Of a DNA stretch of 64,000 nucleotides, positions 17,737 through 30,422 are shown piece after piece. How positions within the stretch are numbered: position 1 is the first letter of the stretch; every line of letters starts with the position of its first letter. The translations under genes and the position numbers were made by a program. The stretch is taken from positions 1-64,000 of the forward strand of contig NZ_CATNLZ010000002.1 in NCBI RefSeq assembly GCF_950101795.1, in the 5' to 3' direction. This DNA is from Nocardioides sp. T2.26MG-1 (GTDB taxonomy: Bacteria; Actinomycetota; Actinomycetes; Propionibacteriales; Nocardioidaceae). Under the pieces are notes generated by a model, which made no database searches, was not told the DNA's origin, and was given only the letters and a program-made list of their open reading frames with translations.

Positions 17737-19014
17737 ATGTCATTGCCAGCTCACCGATCCGGCTTGCGGGCCGTGCTCCTCGGCCTGATCCCGCTGCTGA
17801 TGGTCGGCGCGTCGCTCGTGTCGGCGCCCGCGCAGGCCCAGCGGGTCTCTCCCGACTTCTTCGGGATGCACGACGCCAACATCGCCGGTGGCTCGGTCCC
17901 CGGCGTCACGGTCGGCTCTGTCCGGCTCTGGGACACCGGGACCTCGTGGCGCCAGATCGAGAAGAGGCCGGGACGCTTCGACTTCAGGGCGCTCGACAAG
18001 GCGGTCAACACGGCTCGCGACGCCGGCCTCCGTCCGATGATCGTCCTGGGTCAGACGCCGAGGTTCCACGCCTCGAAGCCGAAGGCCGCGGGATGGTACG
18101 GAAAGGGTGCCTCCAGCATGCCGACGAAGATCTCGGCCTGGAAGAGCTACGTCACCAAGGTGGCCAAGCGCTACAAGACGTCGGTCGACTACCAGATCTG
18201 GAACGAGCCGAACGTCGTCGGCTTCTGGAGCGGCAGCGTGAGCCAGATGGCGCAGCTCACGGCAGTCGGCAGCGCCGCCATCAACAAGGCCGTCGGGCGC
18301 ACGGCGACCATCGTCGCACCGTCCTTCCCGCTGCGGCTGGCGAGCCAGCGGGCGTGGTTCAAGAAGTACTGGGCGTCGAAGGTCGGCGGCAAGGGCATCG
18401 CCGCGATGGTCGACGTCGTGTCGGTGAACCCCTACCCGCTGGCCAATCAGGCGCCCGAGGCCTCGGTCACGCTGCTGTCGCTCGCCAAGCGGGCCCTGCC
18501 CCAGCAGGCGCGTCGCAAGCCGATGTGGAACACCGAGATCAACTACGGCCTCCGGGGCGGTGCCACCGCCAAGCAGATCCCCGACGCCAGGCAGGCGGCG
18601 TACGTCGCTCGCACCCTGCTGCTCAACGCCGGAGCCTCGGTCAAGCGGGTGTACTGGTACAGCTGGCGCATCAACGGCATCGCCAACACGCACCTCGTCG
18701 AGAACGACGGCACCACGCTCACCCCAGGGGGTCGCGCCTGGGAGGTGGCCCGGAGCTGGATCGTCGACGCCGACCTGACGTCGTGCGCGGTCACCGGGAC
18801 GGGGCAGCTCAAGGGCCTCTACACCTGCACCGTGCGCGTCGGCGCGGACGAGGTCCGGCGGATCTACTGGAAGCCCACCGGCAGCGCTGTTCAGGTCACG
18901 ACATCGGCGACGACGACCTCCTGGACCGACCTCGGCGGCACCACCACGACCCACGTCGGCCCGACCACCCTCACGGTCGGCGGCGCGCCGGTCATGGTCT
19001 CGTCGCTGACCTGA
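17737..19014 (+). CDS. Secreted clan GH-A glycosidase-like protein, copy 1
   Basis: The 425-residue protein has a Sec signal peptide (LRAVLLGLIPLLMVGASLVS, cleavage near AQA) and a (beta/alpha)8-type glycosidase domain. YQIWNEPNV holds the likely acid/base Glu157, and PMWNTEINYG the likely nucleophile Glu267, the spacing expected of clan GH-A (GH39/GH5-like). A C-terminal ~90-residue beta-rich tail with a Cys pair (TSCAVTG and YTCTV) ends in APVMVSS. ATG 17737 has CGGAGGA 7 bases upstream; a TAGGGT at 17663 may be its -10. It is the first of three tandem paralogues. The natural substrate is unknown; a plausible one is the polysaccharide made by this locus. Confidence 0.75.
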   Translation: MSLPAHRSGLRAVLLGLIPLLMVGASLVSAPAQAQRVSPDFFGMHDANIAGGSVPGVTVGSVRLWDTGTSWRQIEKRPGRFDFRALDKAVNTARDAGLRPMIVLGQTPRFHASKPKAAGWYGKGASSMPTKISAWKSYVTKVAKRYKTSVDYQIWNEPNVVGFWSGSVSQMAQLTAVGSAAINKAVGRTATIVAPSFPLRLASQRAWFKKYWASKVGGKGIAAMVDVVSVNPYPLANQAPEASVTLLSLAKRALPQQARRKPMWNTEINYGLRGGATAKQIPDARQAAYVARTLLLNAGASVKRVYWYSWRINGIANTHLVENDGTTLTPGGRAWEVARSWIVDADLTSCAVTGTGQLKGLYTCTVRVGADEVRRIYWKPTGSAVQVTTSATTTSWTDLGGTTTTHVGPTTLTVGGAPVMVSSLT

Positions 19015-19019
19015 CAGGC

Positions 19020-19041
19020 GGGGCCGAGCAAGCTCGGCCCC
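19020..19041 (+). terminator. GC-rich hairpin between glycosidase copies 1 and 2
   Basis: GGGGCCGAGC pairs perfectly with GCTCGGCCCC around a two-base AA centre (in practice a CAAG tetraloop with nine pairs). It starts 6 bases after the stop of copy 1 and ends 30 bases before the ATG of copy 2. No T-run follows, as is common for high-GC hairpin terminators. It may terminate, or reduce readthrough into, the next gene. Confidence 0.6.
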
Positions 19042-19070
19042 ACCTCATCGCCCATCGGGGGGAGATCCGT

Positions 19071-20345
19071 ATGACCGCTACCAATGTCCGCTCGTCCGCT
19101 CGTATGCTGCTGGTCCCGCTTCTGGCGGCGGGTCTCTTCCTGTCGCTCCTCACGTTCGCGGCCCCCGCCGAGGCGAAGCGGGTCGATCCGGCCTTCTTCG
19201 GAATGCATGACACCCGGATCAGTGGCGGGACTGTGACGACGCTGCCCATCGGATCCGTGCGGCTGTGGGATACCGGGACCGCCTGGCGAGACATCGAGAA
19301 GCGCAAGGGTCGCTTCAACCTGGGCACGCTGCGCACGGCCGTCCGCACGGCGAGAGAGGCCGGCGTGCGCCCCATGGTCGTGCTGGGCCAGACGCCACGG
19401 TTCCACGCGACGAAGCCGAACGCGCCCGGCGCCTACGGGCGTGGTGCGACCAGCATGCCGCGCCTGGGTCCGTGGAAGCGCTACGTCGCGAAGCTGGCGC
19501 AGACCTTCGGGACCACGGTGGACTACCAGATCTGGAACGAGCCGAACGTCGTCAACTACTGGACCGGGTCGGTCTCGCAGATGGCGCTGCTCACAGCCAC
19601 CGCTGGGACCACCATCGAGAGGATCGCCGGTCGGAAGGCCGTCGTGGTGGCGCCTTCCTTCCCGCTGCGACTCACCTCACAGCAGGCGTGGTACCGCGCG
19701 TTCTGGCACGCCACCGTCGGCGGTCGCGGTGTCGCCCGATTCGTCGACGTGGTCTCGGCCAATCTCTATCCCCTGGAGCACCAGGCCCCGGAAGCCTCGA
19801 TGAAGCTGGCCTCCTTCGCCCGGCGAGCCGTCCCGGAGGCTGCCCGCCGCAAGCCGTTGTGGAACACCGAGATCAACTACGGGCTGCGGGGAGGCCCCCC
19901 CGCGAAGCAGATCTCGACCCGGAAGCAGGCGGCGTACGTCGCGCGCACCCTGGTCCTGAACGCCGCGAGCCCGGTTCGCCGGGTCTACTGGTACGCCTGG
20001 GGCCTCGGCGCCATCGCGAACACCCATCTCGTCACGCCGGACGGCACCAAGCTGACCCGGGCCGGACGGGCCTGGGGCGTCACCGCCACCTGGCTCAGCG
20101 GCGTCGACGCTCAGGGCTGCACTCAGAAGTCGCGAGGACGCCTGCAGGGCGTCTACACCTGCGCGTTCCACGAGGGGGACGAGGTGCGCCGCGTCTACTG
20201 GAAGCCCCGCGGCAGTGCGGTCGACATCGCGACGCCCCGCACAACCCACTCCTGGTCGACCCTCTCCGGCGCCACCACCGAACGCTCAGGACGCTTCGCA
20301 CTCCGGGTCGGCCAGGCGCCGGTCATGGTGAGCTCTCGCCGCTGA
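19071..20345 (+). CDS. Secreted clan GH-A glycosidase-like protein, copy 2
   Basis: This 424-residue paralogue of the preceding protein has a signal peptide (LLVPLLAAGLFLSLLTFA, ending near AEA), the same FFGMHD opening, YQIWNEPNV with Glu157 and PLWNTEINYG with Glu267, and the same Cys-paired beta tail (QGCTQKS, YTCAFH). ATG 19071 follows a GGGGGGAG ribosome site. DNA divergence is spread throughout while catalytic residues are kept, so both copies look functional. Charged surface residues differ, which could mean a different linkage or sugar. Confidence 0.75.
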   Translation: MTATNVRSSARMLLVPLLAAGLFLSLLTFAAPAEAKRVDPAFFGMHDTRISGGTVTTLPIGSVRLWDTGTAWRDIEKRKGRFNLGTLRTAVRTAREAGVRPMVVLGQTPRFHATKPNAPGAYGRGATSMPRLGPWKRYVAKLAQTFGTTVDYQIWNEPNVVNYWTGSVSQMALLTATAGTTIERIAGRKAVVVAPSFPLRLTSQQAWYRAFWHATVGGRGVARFVDVVSANLYPLEHQAPEASMKLASFARRAVPEAARRKPLWNTEINYGLRGGPPAKQISTRKQAAYVARTLVLNAASPVRRVYWYAWGLGAIANTHLVTPDGTKLTRAGRAWGVTATWLSGVDAQGCTQKSRGRLQGVYTCAFHEGDEVRRVYWKPRGSAVDIATPRTTHSWSTLSGATTERSGRFALRVGQAPVMVSSRR

Positions 20346-20394
20346 GCCCGACGCTCCAAGACACTCGCACTGCTTCCCGAGCCGTTGGAGAACG

Positions 20395-21747
20395 ATGTTG
20401 GTCAGATCCCGCCGCACCCTGTTCGCGATCGCCTGCACCTGCGTGGCCATGCTCGGCCTCGGCTGCAGCACGAGCAGTCCCTCACGCGAGGCCGAGGGTC
20501 CTGAGTCGACCCCCTCCGCGCTGACGACGTCGCCCACACCTAGCTCCGCGGAGTCGCCGGGGCCGTCCGAGGCGGCGGTCCCTTCGGGACAGCGGATCCA
20601 GGGGGCCTTCTTCGGCATGCACGACGGACTCGTGAGCCAGGGCATCGCGCCGGACGCGCCCATCGGCGCGCTGCGCCTCTGGGACTCCGGGACGAGCTGG
20701 CGGGACCTGGAGAAGAGCCCGGGCGTCTTCACCTGGACGACGCTCGACACCGCCGTCGACACCGCGGAGCGGATGAAGGCCAGGCCGCTCCTGGTGCTCG
20801 GCCAGACCCCCGCCTTCCACGCCTCGAAGCCGCGCGAGGAGGCGCCGTACGGCCCTGGTGCGGCCTCGATGCCCGATCTCGGTGCCTGGCGCCGCTATGT
20901 CACCGCGGTCGCAGAGCGCTACGGCAACCGGATCGACTACCAGATCTGGAACGAGGCGAACGTCGTCCAGTACTGGACCGGCACGCCGCGGCAGATGGCC
21001 CGGCTGACGCTGACCGCCTCGGAGGCGATCCGCGAGGTCGTCCCGAAGGCGACGATCGTGGCGCCGGCGTTCCCGGTGCGGCTCGAGAGCCAGCAGGACT
21101 ACTTCGCGGACTTCTGGTCGCTGCAGTCGACCCGCGTCGACCTGGCCGGCGCGGTCGACGCTGTGTCGGTGCAGCTCTATCCGCCCGCGGACGGGCTCCC
21201 GGAGGACCAGGCGACACTGCTCGACACCGTCCGGCAGGTGCTGGCCGAGAACGGGATCGACCTCCCGGTGTGGAACACCGAGATCAACTTCGGGCTCCTG
21301 GGCGGGCCCGAGCCACCGCCGATCTCCGCCGAGCTCCAGCGAGCCTTCGTGATGCGCACCTACCTGCTCGACGCCGGCCTCGGTCTGTCGCGGGTCTATT
21401 GGTACAGCTGGAACATCGGTCGGATCGCCAACACCTACCTGACCGAGGAGGACCTCACCACCGAGACCCTCGCCGGGAGGTCCTTCGACGTCCTCCGCGA
21501 CTGGCTCGACGGCACCCGGGTCGAGGGCTGCACCCTCGGAGACGGGGAGCCCGGGGTCTGGGAGTGCGTGGCGCGCGGTGCGGGTCAGGTCAGGACGTTC
21601 TGGTGGAAGCCGCGGGGCCCCGCCGTGCGCGTGGCCGCTCCGGACGCGACGTCGTGGAGCGACGCGGACGGTGCGGTCAACCGCTGCCGCGGGTCGTGCC
21701 GGGTCCCGGTCGGGGTGACGCCGGTGATGGTCGTGCGCCCGGCGTGA
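20395..21747 (+). CDS. Lipoprotein-like clan GH-A glycosidase-like protein, copy 3
   Basis: This is the most diverged of the three paralogues (450 residues). Its N terminus is a lipoprotein-type leader (AIACTCVAMLGLGC; Cys24, though the box is not canonical) followed by a ~40-residue Ser/Pro/Glu linker, suggesting anchoring outside the membrane rather than release. The catalytic segments read YQIWNEANV (Glu187, with Ala instead of the usual Pro after it) and PVWNTEINFG (Glu297). Tail cysteines GCTLG, ECVAR and RCRGSC are present. Its stop is 7 bases from the convergent rmlCD stop. An anchored member among secreted paralogues fits trimming of a nascent surface glycan. Confidence 0.7.
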   Translation: MLVRSRRTLFAIACTCVAMLGLGCSTSSPSREAEGPESTPSALTTSPTPSSAESPGPSEAAVPSGQRIQGAFFGMHDGLVSQGIAPDAPIGALRLWDSGTSWRDLEKSPGVFTWTTLDTAVDTAERMKARPLLVLGQTPAFHASKPREEAPYGPGAASMPDLGAWRRYVTAVAERYGNRIDYQIWNEANVVQYWTGTPRQMARLTLTASEAIREVVPKATIVAPAFPVRLESQQDYFADFWSLQSTRVDLAGAVDAVSVQLYPPADGLPEDQATLLDTVRQVLAENGIDLPVWNTEINFGLLGGPEPPPISAELQRAFVMRTYLLDAGLGLSRVYWYSWNIGRIANTYLTEEDLTTETLAGRSFDVLRDWLDGTRVEGCTLGDGEPGVWECVARGAGQVRTFWWKPRGPAVRVAAPDATSWSDADGAVNRCRGSCRVPVGVTPVMVVRPA

Positions 21748-21754
21748 TGCCCCC

Positions 21755-23166
21755 TCAGGAGGCCGGCTCGTGCTGGCAGTAGCGGACCAGCGCGGTGAGA
21801 GCGTCCTCGGGGACGAATCCGGTGCGCGCCAGCTTGTCCAGGCTCAGGACGCTGCGAGCCGGTCGCGGGGCCAGAGACTTGCCGGCGGCGTACTCCTCGG
21901 TGCTGACCGGCGTCACGTCCCCGGGATCGCGGCCCGCCAACCGGAAGACCTCGCGGGCCAGGTCCGCCCACGACGTCGCCGGACCCTCGTTGGTGACGTT
22001 GTAGGTGCCGTACGCCGCGCCGCTCTCCACCAGGTGCCGTGTGGCGCGCGCCAGCTCGCCGGTGAACGTCAGCCGACCCACCTGGTCGTCCACGACCGAC
22101 GGTGAGATGCCGCGCTCCGCGAGCGACTGCATCGTGCGGACGAAGTTGCGCCCCTCGCCGATGACCCAGGACGTCCGGAGCAGGTAGTGCCGCGGCGCGG
22201 TCCCGACGGCGAGGTCGCCCGCTGCCTTCGACTGGCCGTAGACCCCGAGCGGCGAGAACGGCTCGTCCTCGTCATGGGTGTCGGCGGCCGCGTCGAACAC
22301 GTAGTCGGTGGAGTAGTGCACCAGGGTGAAGCGGTGCTCCTGAGCCAGCCGGGCGAGCACGGCCGGTGCCTGGGCGTTGGCGGCCCAGCACGCGGGACGG
22401 CCCTCGGGGGTCTCGGCGTCGTCGACGGCGGTGTAGGCCGCGGCGTTGAGCACGAGGTCGTAGTCCTGCCACGGCCAGGCTCCGACCGCGGTCGGGTCGG
22501 TGAGGTCGAGGACCGGATCGGTGCCGACCAGATCGACCTGGTCGGCCTGCGGGAAGTCGGCCGCGAGCGCCCGGCCGAGCTGACCGTTCGAGCCGATGAT
22601 CAGGGTGCGACGCGGCTCCATCGGGACCACGTCGGCCAGCATCGGATTGCGCTGGTCCTTGTCCGAGATGTCGGCCTCGTCGAGAGCGATCGGCCACGGC
22701 ACGGCGACCTCGGGGTCCCCGAGGTGGACCGCGGGGTAGGAGATGCCCGCCCGCCAGTGGTCGTTGACCAGGTAGCTGTAGCTGGTGCCGTCCTCGAGCG
22801 CCTGGTAGGAGTTGCCGACCCCCCGGGGCACGAACACCGTGACGGACGGGTCCACCTCGATGTGGAAGGTCGTCCCGAACGAGTCGCCACGGCGCAGGTC
22901 GACCCACGCCGCGAAGACGCGCCCGGTGGTCACCGAGACGAGCTTGTCCCACGGCTCCGCGTGGATGCCCCGCGTCGCGCCGCGGCGGGCGTTGTAGGAG
23001 ACGTTGTTCTGGACCGGCCCGAAGTCGGGCAGCCCGAGGGCGACCATCTTGTCCCGTTGCCAGTTCTCCTTGAACCAGCCCCGCTCGTCCTGGTGCACCG
23101 GCAGCCGCAGGACCAGCAGGCCCGGGATCGGCGTGGTCTCGATGCCGAGCTGCGTCACCGGCTCCA

Positions 23167-23167
<1 letters not shown>
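21755..23167 (-). CDS. rmlCD: dTDP-4-dehydrorhamnose 3,5-epimerase / reductase fusion (RmlC-RmlD)
   Basis: The 470-residue protein fuses the last two steps of dTDP-L-rhamnose synthesis. Residues ~1-190 are the RmlC cupin (RGIHAEPWDKLVSV carries the catalytic His and Lys; VFVPRGVGNSYQAL the hairpin). Residues ~195-470 are the RmlD short-chain reductase (LIIGSNGQLGRAL, NAAAYTAVDDAE, YSTDYVFD, YGQSKAAGD with the Tyr/Lys pair). ATG 23167 overlaps the rmlB stop by one base (TGATG). Rhamnose is used in actinobacterial cell walls and exopolysaccharides; this set could serve both. Confidence 0.9.
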
Positions 23168-25307
<2,140 letters not shown>

Positions 25308-25409
25308 GCTTCCTTTCCGCGTGCAGCGGACAGCGTCGCCTCATCCTAGGCGTGGCGGCTCCGTCGTTCGCCAACGGCGTGCACTGCTCGGCTGGGCGAA
25401 CGCGGTCCG

Positions 25410-25415
25410 TACGAT
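25410..25415 (+). promoter_or_regulatory. -10 element giving a leaderless rmlA transcript
   Basis: TACGAT ends 6 bases before the rmlA ATG and no ribosome site is present, so transcription would start at or next to the ATG. No good -35 is seen. Confidence 0.45.
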
Positions 25416-25421
25416 GACGCC

Positions 25422-26285
25422 ATGCGCGGAATCATCCTCGCGGGCGGCACCGGCTCGCGGCTCCACCCGATCACCCACGCGGTGAGCAAGCAGCTGATGC
25501 CGGTGTACGACAAGCCGATGATCTACTACCCGCTCTCGACGCTGATGCTGGCCGGCATCCGCGAGGTGCTGGTCATCACCACGCCGCACGAGGCCGATCA
25601 GTTCCGTCGTCTGCTCGGCGACGGCAGCCAGTTCGGCATCGAGATCTCGTGGGCGGTGCAGGCCAGCCCGGACGGCCTCGCGCAGGCCTTCTTGATCGGT
25701 GCCGACCACGTCGCCGGCGAACCGTCCGCCCTGGTGCTCGGGGACAACCTCTTCTACGGCGCCGGTCTGGGCAGCCAGCTGCACCGGTTCCACTCGCTGA
25801 CCGGTGCAGCCGTGTTCGGCTACCGGGTCGCGGACCCGGCGGCGTACGGCGTCGTCGAGTTCGACAGCGACGGTCGTGCGCTGTCCCTGGAGGAGAAGCC
25901 CGAGAAGCCCCGGAGCAGCTATGCCGTTCCCGGCCTCTACTTCTACGACGAGACCGTCGTGGAGCGCGCGGCCTCCCTGAAGCCGTCGGCGCGGGGCGAG
26001 CTCGAGATCACCGACCTGAACCGGATCTACCTCGAGGCGGGGGAGCTGCACGTCGAGGTGCTGCCCCGCGGCTCGGCCTGGCTCGACACCGGCACGTTCG
26101 ACGAGCTGAACGAGGCCAGCAACTTCGTCCGGGCGATCGAGCGCCGGCAGGGCACCAAGATCGGCGCACCGGAAGAGGCCGCCTGGCGGATGGGCTTCAT
26201 CGGCGACGAGGAGCTGGCCGCGCTGGCGGAGCCGCTGGTCAAGAGCGGCTACGGCCGCTACCTGCTGGAGCTCCTCGACGAGTGA
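25422..26285 (+). CDS. rmlA: Glucose-1-phosphate thymidylyltransferase
   Basis: The 287-residue protein is a standard RmlA: nucleotide loop [14 protein letters not shown] with [20 protein letters not shown], then [11 protein letters not shown] and the sugar site [20 protein letters not shown]. It joins glucose-1-phosphate and dTTP to dTDP-glucose, the first step to dTDP-L-rhamnose. No ribosome site precedes ATG 25422; see the -10 at 25410. Its stop lies one base from the convergent stop of the dehydratase gene. Confidence 0.95.
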   Translation: MRGIILAGGTGSRLHPITHAVSKQLMPVYDKPMIYYPLSTLMLAGIREVLVITTPHEADQFRRLLGDGSQFGIEISWAVQASPDGLAQAFLIGADHVAGEPSALVLGDNLFYGAGLGSQLHRFHSLTGAAVFGYRVADPAAYGVVEFDSDGRALSLEEKPEKPRSSYAVPGLYFYDETVVERAASLKPSARGELEITDLNRIYLEAGELHVEVLPRGSAWLDTGTFDELNEASNFVRAIERRQGTKIGAPEEAAWRMGFIGDEELAALAEPLVKSGYGRYLLELLDE

Positions 26286-26286
26286 C

Positions 26287-27237
26287 TCAGGGGGAGTCGG
26301 CGAGATCGCACCTGACCATCTCGGCGACGACGTCGGCGAACTCCCGGGTCGGCACCCACCCCAGCCTCTCCCGCGCGCGGGAGGAGTCGCCGACCAGCTC
26401 GGACGCGTCCGCGGGGCGGACGAGGTCGGGGTCGGCGACCACCCACGACTCCCAGTCGGTGATGCCCACCTGGTCGAAGGCGGCGGCGACGAAGTCCCGC
26501 ACCGAGTGGGCGGTGCCGGTGGCGATCACGTAGTCGTCGGGTGACTCGGCGCGCGCTGCGCGCACCATCGCGTCGACGTAGTCGGGTGCCCAGCCCCAGT
26601 CGCGGCGGGCATCGAGGTTGCCGAGAGCCAGGCGGGTGGCCCGGCCCTGGGCGATCGCGGCCACCGTCGAGGTGATCTTGCGCGTGACGAAGTGGGCCGG
26701 CCGGCGCGGCGACTCGTGGTTGTAGAGGATCAGGCTGACCGCGTGCAGGCCGCGACGACGGTAGACGTCGACCATGAGGTGGGCGTACGCCTTGGCCGCG
26801 CCGTACGGGTTCACGGGGCGGACGGGCGTCGACTCGTCCTGCGGGCTGTGCTCGGGCTGCCCGAAGATCTCCGCGCTGGACGCCTGGACGACCCGCACCG
26901 CTCTGCCGTGCTCGTCCTGTGCCGCGAGCGCCGCGTCGAGCAGCGCGGCAGCGGCCAGCCCGTTCACCCGGCCGGTCAGCTCCGGTTCGGTCCAGGACCG
27001 CGCGACCGAGCTCACCGCCGCGAGGTTGTAGACCTCGTCGGGAGCCACCTCGAGGAGCAGGCGGCGCACGTCGTCGGACACGGTCACGTCGCCGACGTGC
27101 AGGTGCACCTCCGGGAGGTCCGGCAGGGGCTCGAGGTCGTGGGCGAGCGCATGCACCTCGACACCGTCCGCGAGCAGACGGTCGACGAGGTAGCTGCCAT
27201 CCTGGCCGTTGACACCGGTGACGAACGCCCGGGTCAT
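26287..27237 (-). CDS. GDP-mannose 4,6-dehydratase-like / GDP-6-deoxy-hexulose reductase candidate
   Basis: The 316-residue short-chain epimerase is a diverged paralogue of the gene just upstream. It keeps the NAD loop FVTGVNGQDGSYLVDRLL, QASSAEIFGQ, the Tyr-Lys pair in NPYGAAKAYAHLM and the Gmd-type NHESPRR and FVTRKI. It lacks the arginine-rich loop ([14 protein letters not shown] in its sister) that in Gmd contacts the cofactor or a neighbouring subunit. In known gmd-rmd pairs the second gene is a Gmd-like reductase yielding GDP-D-rhamnose; that is my preferred reading, with a second dehydratase as alternative. It starts one base after the sister's stop. Confidence 0.7.
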   Translation of the reverse strand: MTRAFVTGVNGQDGSYLVDRLLADGVEVHALAHDLEPLPDLPEVHLHVGDVTVSDDVRRLLLEVAPDEVYNLAAVSSVARSWTEPELTGRVNGLAAAALLDAALAAQDEHGRAVRVVQASSAEIFGQPEHSPQDESTPVRPVNPYGAAKAYAHLMVDVYRRRGLHAVSLILYNHESPRRPAHFVTRKITSTVAAIAQGRATRLALGNLDARRDWGWAPDYVDAMVRAARAESPDDYVIATGTAHSVRDFVAAAFDQVGITDWESWVVADPDLVRPADASELVGDSSRARERLGWVPTREFADVVAEMVRCDLADSP

Positions 27238-27238
27238 C

Positions 27239-28219
<981 letters not shown>

Positions 28220-28293
28220 GCTGGCATTCTGCCCGAGATCCCGGGGCCGTCCTGGATCGCGGCTCCGTGGCTCGCATCCGCGCGCAGACGTCG

Positions 28294-28299
28294 TAGATT
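28294..28299 (+). promoter_or_regulatory. -10 element before the 28-codon leader frame
   Basis: TAGATT lies 6 bases before GTG 28306, the geometry of other leaderless starts in this window. A start here would make a transcript beginning with the small frame and continuing into the glycosyltransferase. Confidence 0.4.
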
Positions 28300-28305
28300 G
28301 GACGG

Positions 28306-28392
28306 GTGTCCCGCACCCGCCAGGTCGACCTGCCCCAGGACGTGGGCTCTCGTCCACGAGCCCTGAGCCGCCAGGTCCTCCGGGAGTGGTGA
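28306..28392 (+). CDS. Possible leaderless 28-residue leader peptide
   Basis: A GTG frame of 28 codons begins right after the -10 element and ends in TGA one base before the glycosyltransferase start at 28394. Its product is basic ([20 protein letters not shown] and on). Third codon positions are mostly G or C but this alone is weak for so short a frame. It could couple translation of the following gene or be chance. I recognise no homologue. Confidence 0.3.
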   Translation: MSRTRQVDLPQDVGSRPRALSRQVLREW

Positions 28393-28393
28393 G

Positions 28394-30421
28394 GTGGTGG
28401 CCCGCTCTCCACGCTCCCGGGCCCTGGACTGGCTCGCGTCGGGATGGTTCGACCGCGAGTTCTACGCGGCGCTGAGGGGGCGCCGGTTCGGCGACGACGT
28501 CGAAGCCGCCGAGGACTTCGTGGAGCACGGCATGCAGCTGCTGCTCAGCCCGCATCCTCGGCTGCACGTCGTGGATCGGCCACCGCCGACGCGCGGGGCG
28601 TGGCGACGCGGCAGGGTCGGCCGCGTGCTGGCCGACCTGGGGGCGGAGGTCGCTGCGGGGCGACTGGATCCCGCGCCCGGCGTCCCGTCGGCCCGCGACC
28701 GGTTCCTGGACGTGGCGCACCGGCTCGGGCGCGAGGGCGAAGCAGGGCCGAGTGACGTTCCGGTGGTCGACTGGACCGCCGTGGCCGGACGCGCTCGTCG
28801 GCCCGACCTCACGTCCGTCGTCGTGGTGGCCGACGACATGCGCGACACGATCCGGTCGGTGCGCGGCGTGCTCGACGCCGCCGACGGCCGCGACCTGCAG
28901 GTGCTGATCGTCGACTGCGGCGCGCCGGTGCACGAGACGCTCGGTGCCTACGCGGCGCTGCAGGACCGCGCGGAGGTGGACCTGGTCCGACTGCCGGCCG
29001 GAGTCGAGGCCTCGACGGGGGCGAACGTCGGGATCTCACGGTCCGTCGGTGAGGTGGTGGTCTTGCTCGATGCGCACGTCGTGCTGCGCCGCGGGGCGAT
29101 CGGGTCCATGCTCGCCGTGCTCGAGGACCCGGTCGTCGCCTGCGTGCAACCCCTGCTGCTCGGTGCGGACGACAGGATCCTCTCCGCCGGGCTGGTGACC
29201 GCCGACGACGGAGAGCCTGAGCCCGTCCTGGTCGGCCATCCTCCGGACGACGCCCGGCGTCTGGAGGGCCACCCGCTCGCCGCGATCGCGGCGGACGCCG
29301 TGGCGCTGAGGGTGCGGGACGCGGCGGGGGTTGGGGGATTGCGCGAGGACCTGGCTCGGTCCGATGCCGTTCTCGACCTCGCGAACCGGCTCGGAGCCGG
29401 GCGGCCGGGTGGGCTCCGACTCGCACCCACGGCGCGCGCGACGGTGACCGGCCGGGTGAGCGCTCCGACGTCCCCGACCCACCCGGCAGGCAGAGTCCGC
29501 GACCCGGTCGTCGTACGCCGCCCGGCCGACACCCCCGTGCAGCGGTGGTCGATCAAGCTGCCGTCCTCGCCGGGCCCGGCGGGTGACCGGTGGGGCGACA
29601 CCCACTTCGCGGAGGCGTTGGCCGACGCGCTGCGCGACCTCGGCCAGGACGTGGTGACCTATCGCCGCGGTGCTCACGAGAGCGGGCCGATCTGGCTGGA
29701 CGACGTGTCGCTCGCCCTGCGGGGGCTGCATCCCGTGCCGCCGGTGCCCGGCCACCTGAACGTCTTGTGGGTGATCAGTCACCCCGACGACGTCGATCCG
29801 GCTGAGCTCGACGGCTACGACCATGTGTTCGCCGCCTCTGTTCCGTGGAGTGCCGCACTGTCGGCCAGCACGGGCCGCACGGTCCATCCACTCCTCCAGG
29901 CCTCGGAGTTCGAGCCTCCGGGTGGCGACTCCCTCGGGGCGCAGGGATCCGGCGACGCCGGCGTGGTGTTCGTGGGCAACGCCGGGGGAGGCCGCAGCCG
30001 GCCGCTGGTCCACCTGGCCGTCGAGGCCGGGGTGCCGCTCGTGGTCTACGGCACCGGCTGGGAGGACCTGCCCGAGGGCGCCTGGCGTGGCGCGTACGTC
30101 GACAACGCCCGCTTGCCCGATCTCTACCGGCGACACGGGATCGTCCTCGCCGACCACTGGCCCGACATGGCCCGGACCGGCTTCATCGCCAACCGCGTCT
30201 TCGACGCCGTCGCGTCCGGTGCCCGCGTCGTCTGTGACGACGTCGCGGGGATCCACGACGTGTTCGATCCGCGCGACGTGGCGGTGGTGCACGACGCCGA
30301 CGACCTGCGGCGCGTGGTCTCAGAGTTCCGGCGCACCGCCCGGGCGCAGGACGTGCCGCGGCCGCCGCTCTCCTTCCGCGACCGGGCCCGCACCCTCCTC
30401 GCCGAGGTGTCGGGCGGCTGA
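28394..30421 (+). CDS. Two-part glycosyltransferase (GT2-like N half, GT1/CgeB-like C half)
   Basis: The 675-residue protein begins with [19 protein letters not shown], a divergent form of the motif at the front of the 5136-8741 protein. Residues ~130-310 resemble a GT2 fold ([40 protein letters not shown]), although the DxD reads LDAH. Residues ~390-670 resemble a GT-B transferase of the CgeB/Glyco_trans_1_2 type ([54 protein letters not shown]). The missing DxD suggests the first half may be non-catalytic. GTG 28394 has GGGAG upstream. Its stop is one base from the convergent methyltransferase stop. Confidence 0.75.
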   Translation: MVARSPRSRALDWLASGWFDREFYAALRGRRFGDDVEAAEDFVEHGMQLLLSPHPRLHVVDRPPPTRGAWRRGRVGRVLADLGAEVAAGRLDPAPGVPSARDRFLDVAHRLGREGEAGPSDVPVVDWTAVAGRARRPDLTSVVVVADDMRDTIRSVRGVLDAADGRDLQVLIVDCGAPVHETLGAYAALQDRAEVDLVRLPAGVEASTGANVGISRSVGEVVVLLDAHVVLRRGAIGSMLAVLEDPVVACVQPLLLGADDRILSAGLVTADDGEPEPVLVGHPPDDARRLEGHPLAAIAADAVALRVRDAAGVGGLREDLARSDAVLDLANRLGAGRPGGLRLAPTARATVTGRVSAPTSPTHPAGRVRDPVVVRRPADTPVQRWSIKLPSSPGPAGDRWGDTHFAEALADALRDLGQDVVTYRRGAHESGPIWLDDVSLALRGLHPVPPVPGHLNVLWVISHPDDVDPAELDGYDHVFAASVPWSAALSASTGRTVHPLLQASEFEPPGGDSLGAQGSGDAGVVFVGNAGGGRSRPLVHLAVEAGVPLVVYGTGWEDLPEGAWRGAYVDNARLPDLYRRHGIVLADHWPDMARTGFIANRVFDAVASGARVVCDDVAGIHDVFDPRDVAVVHDADDLRRVVSEFRRTARAQDVPRPPLSFRDRARTLLAEVSGG

Positions 30422-30422
30422 C

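Noticed and set aside
17737..21747. Glycosidase triplet as an assembly duplication
   Set aside because: The copies differ throughout in sequence and length and have different leaders, so they are old paralogues.
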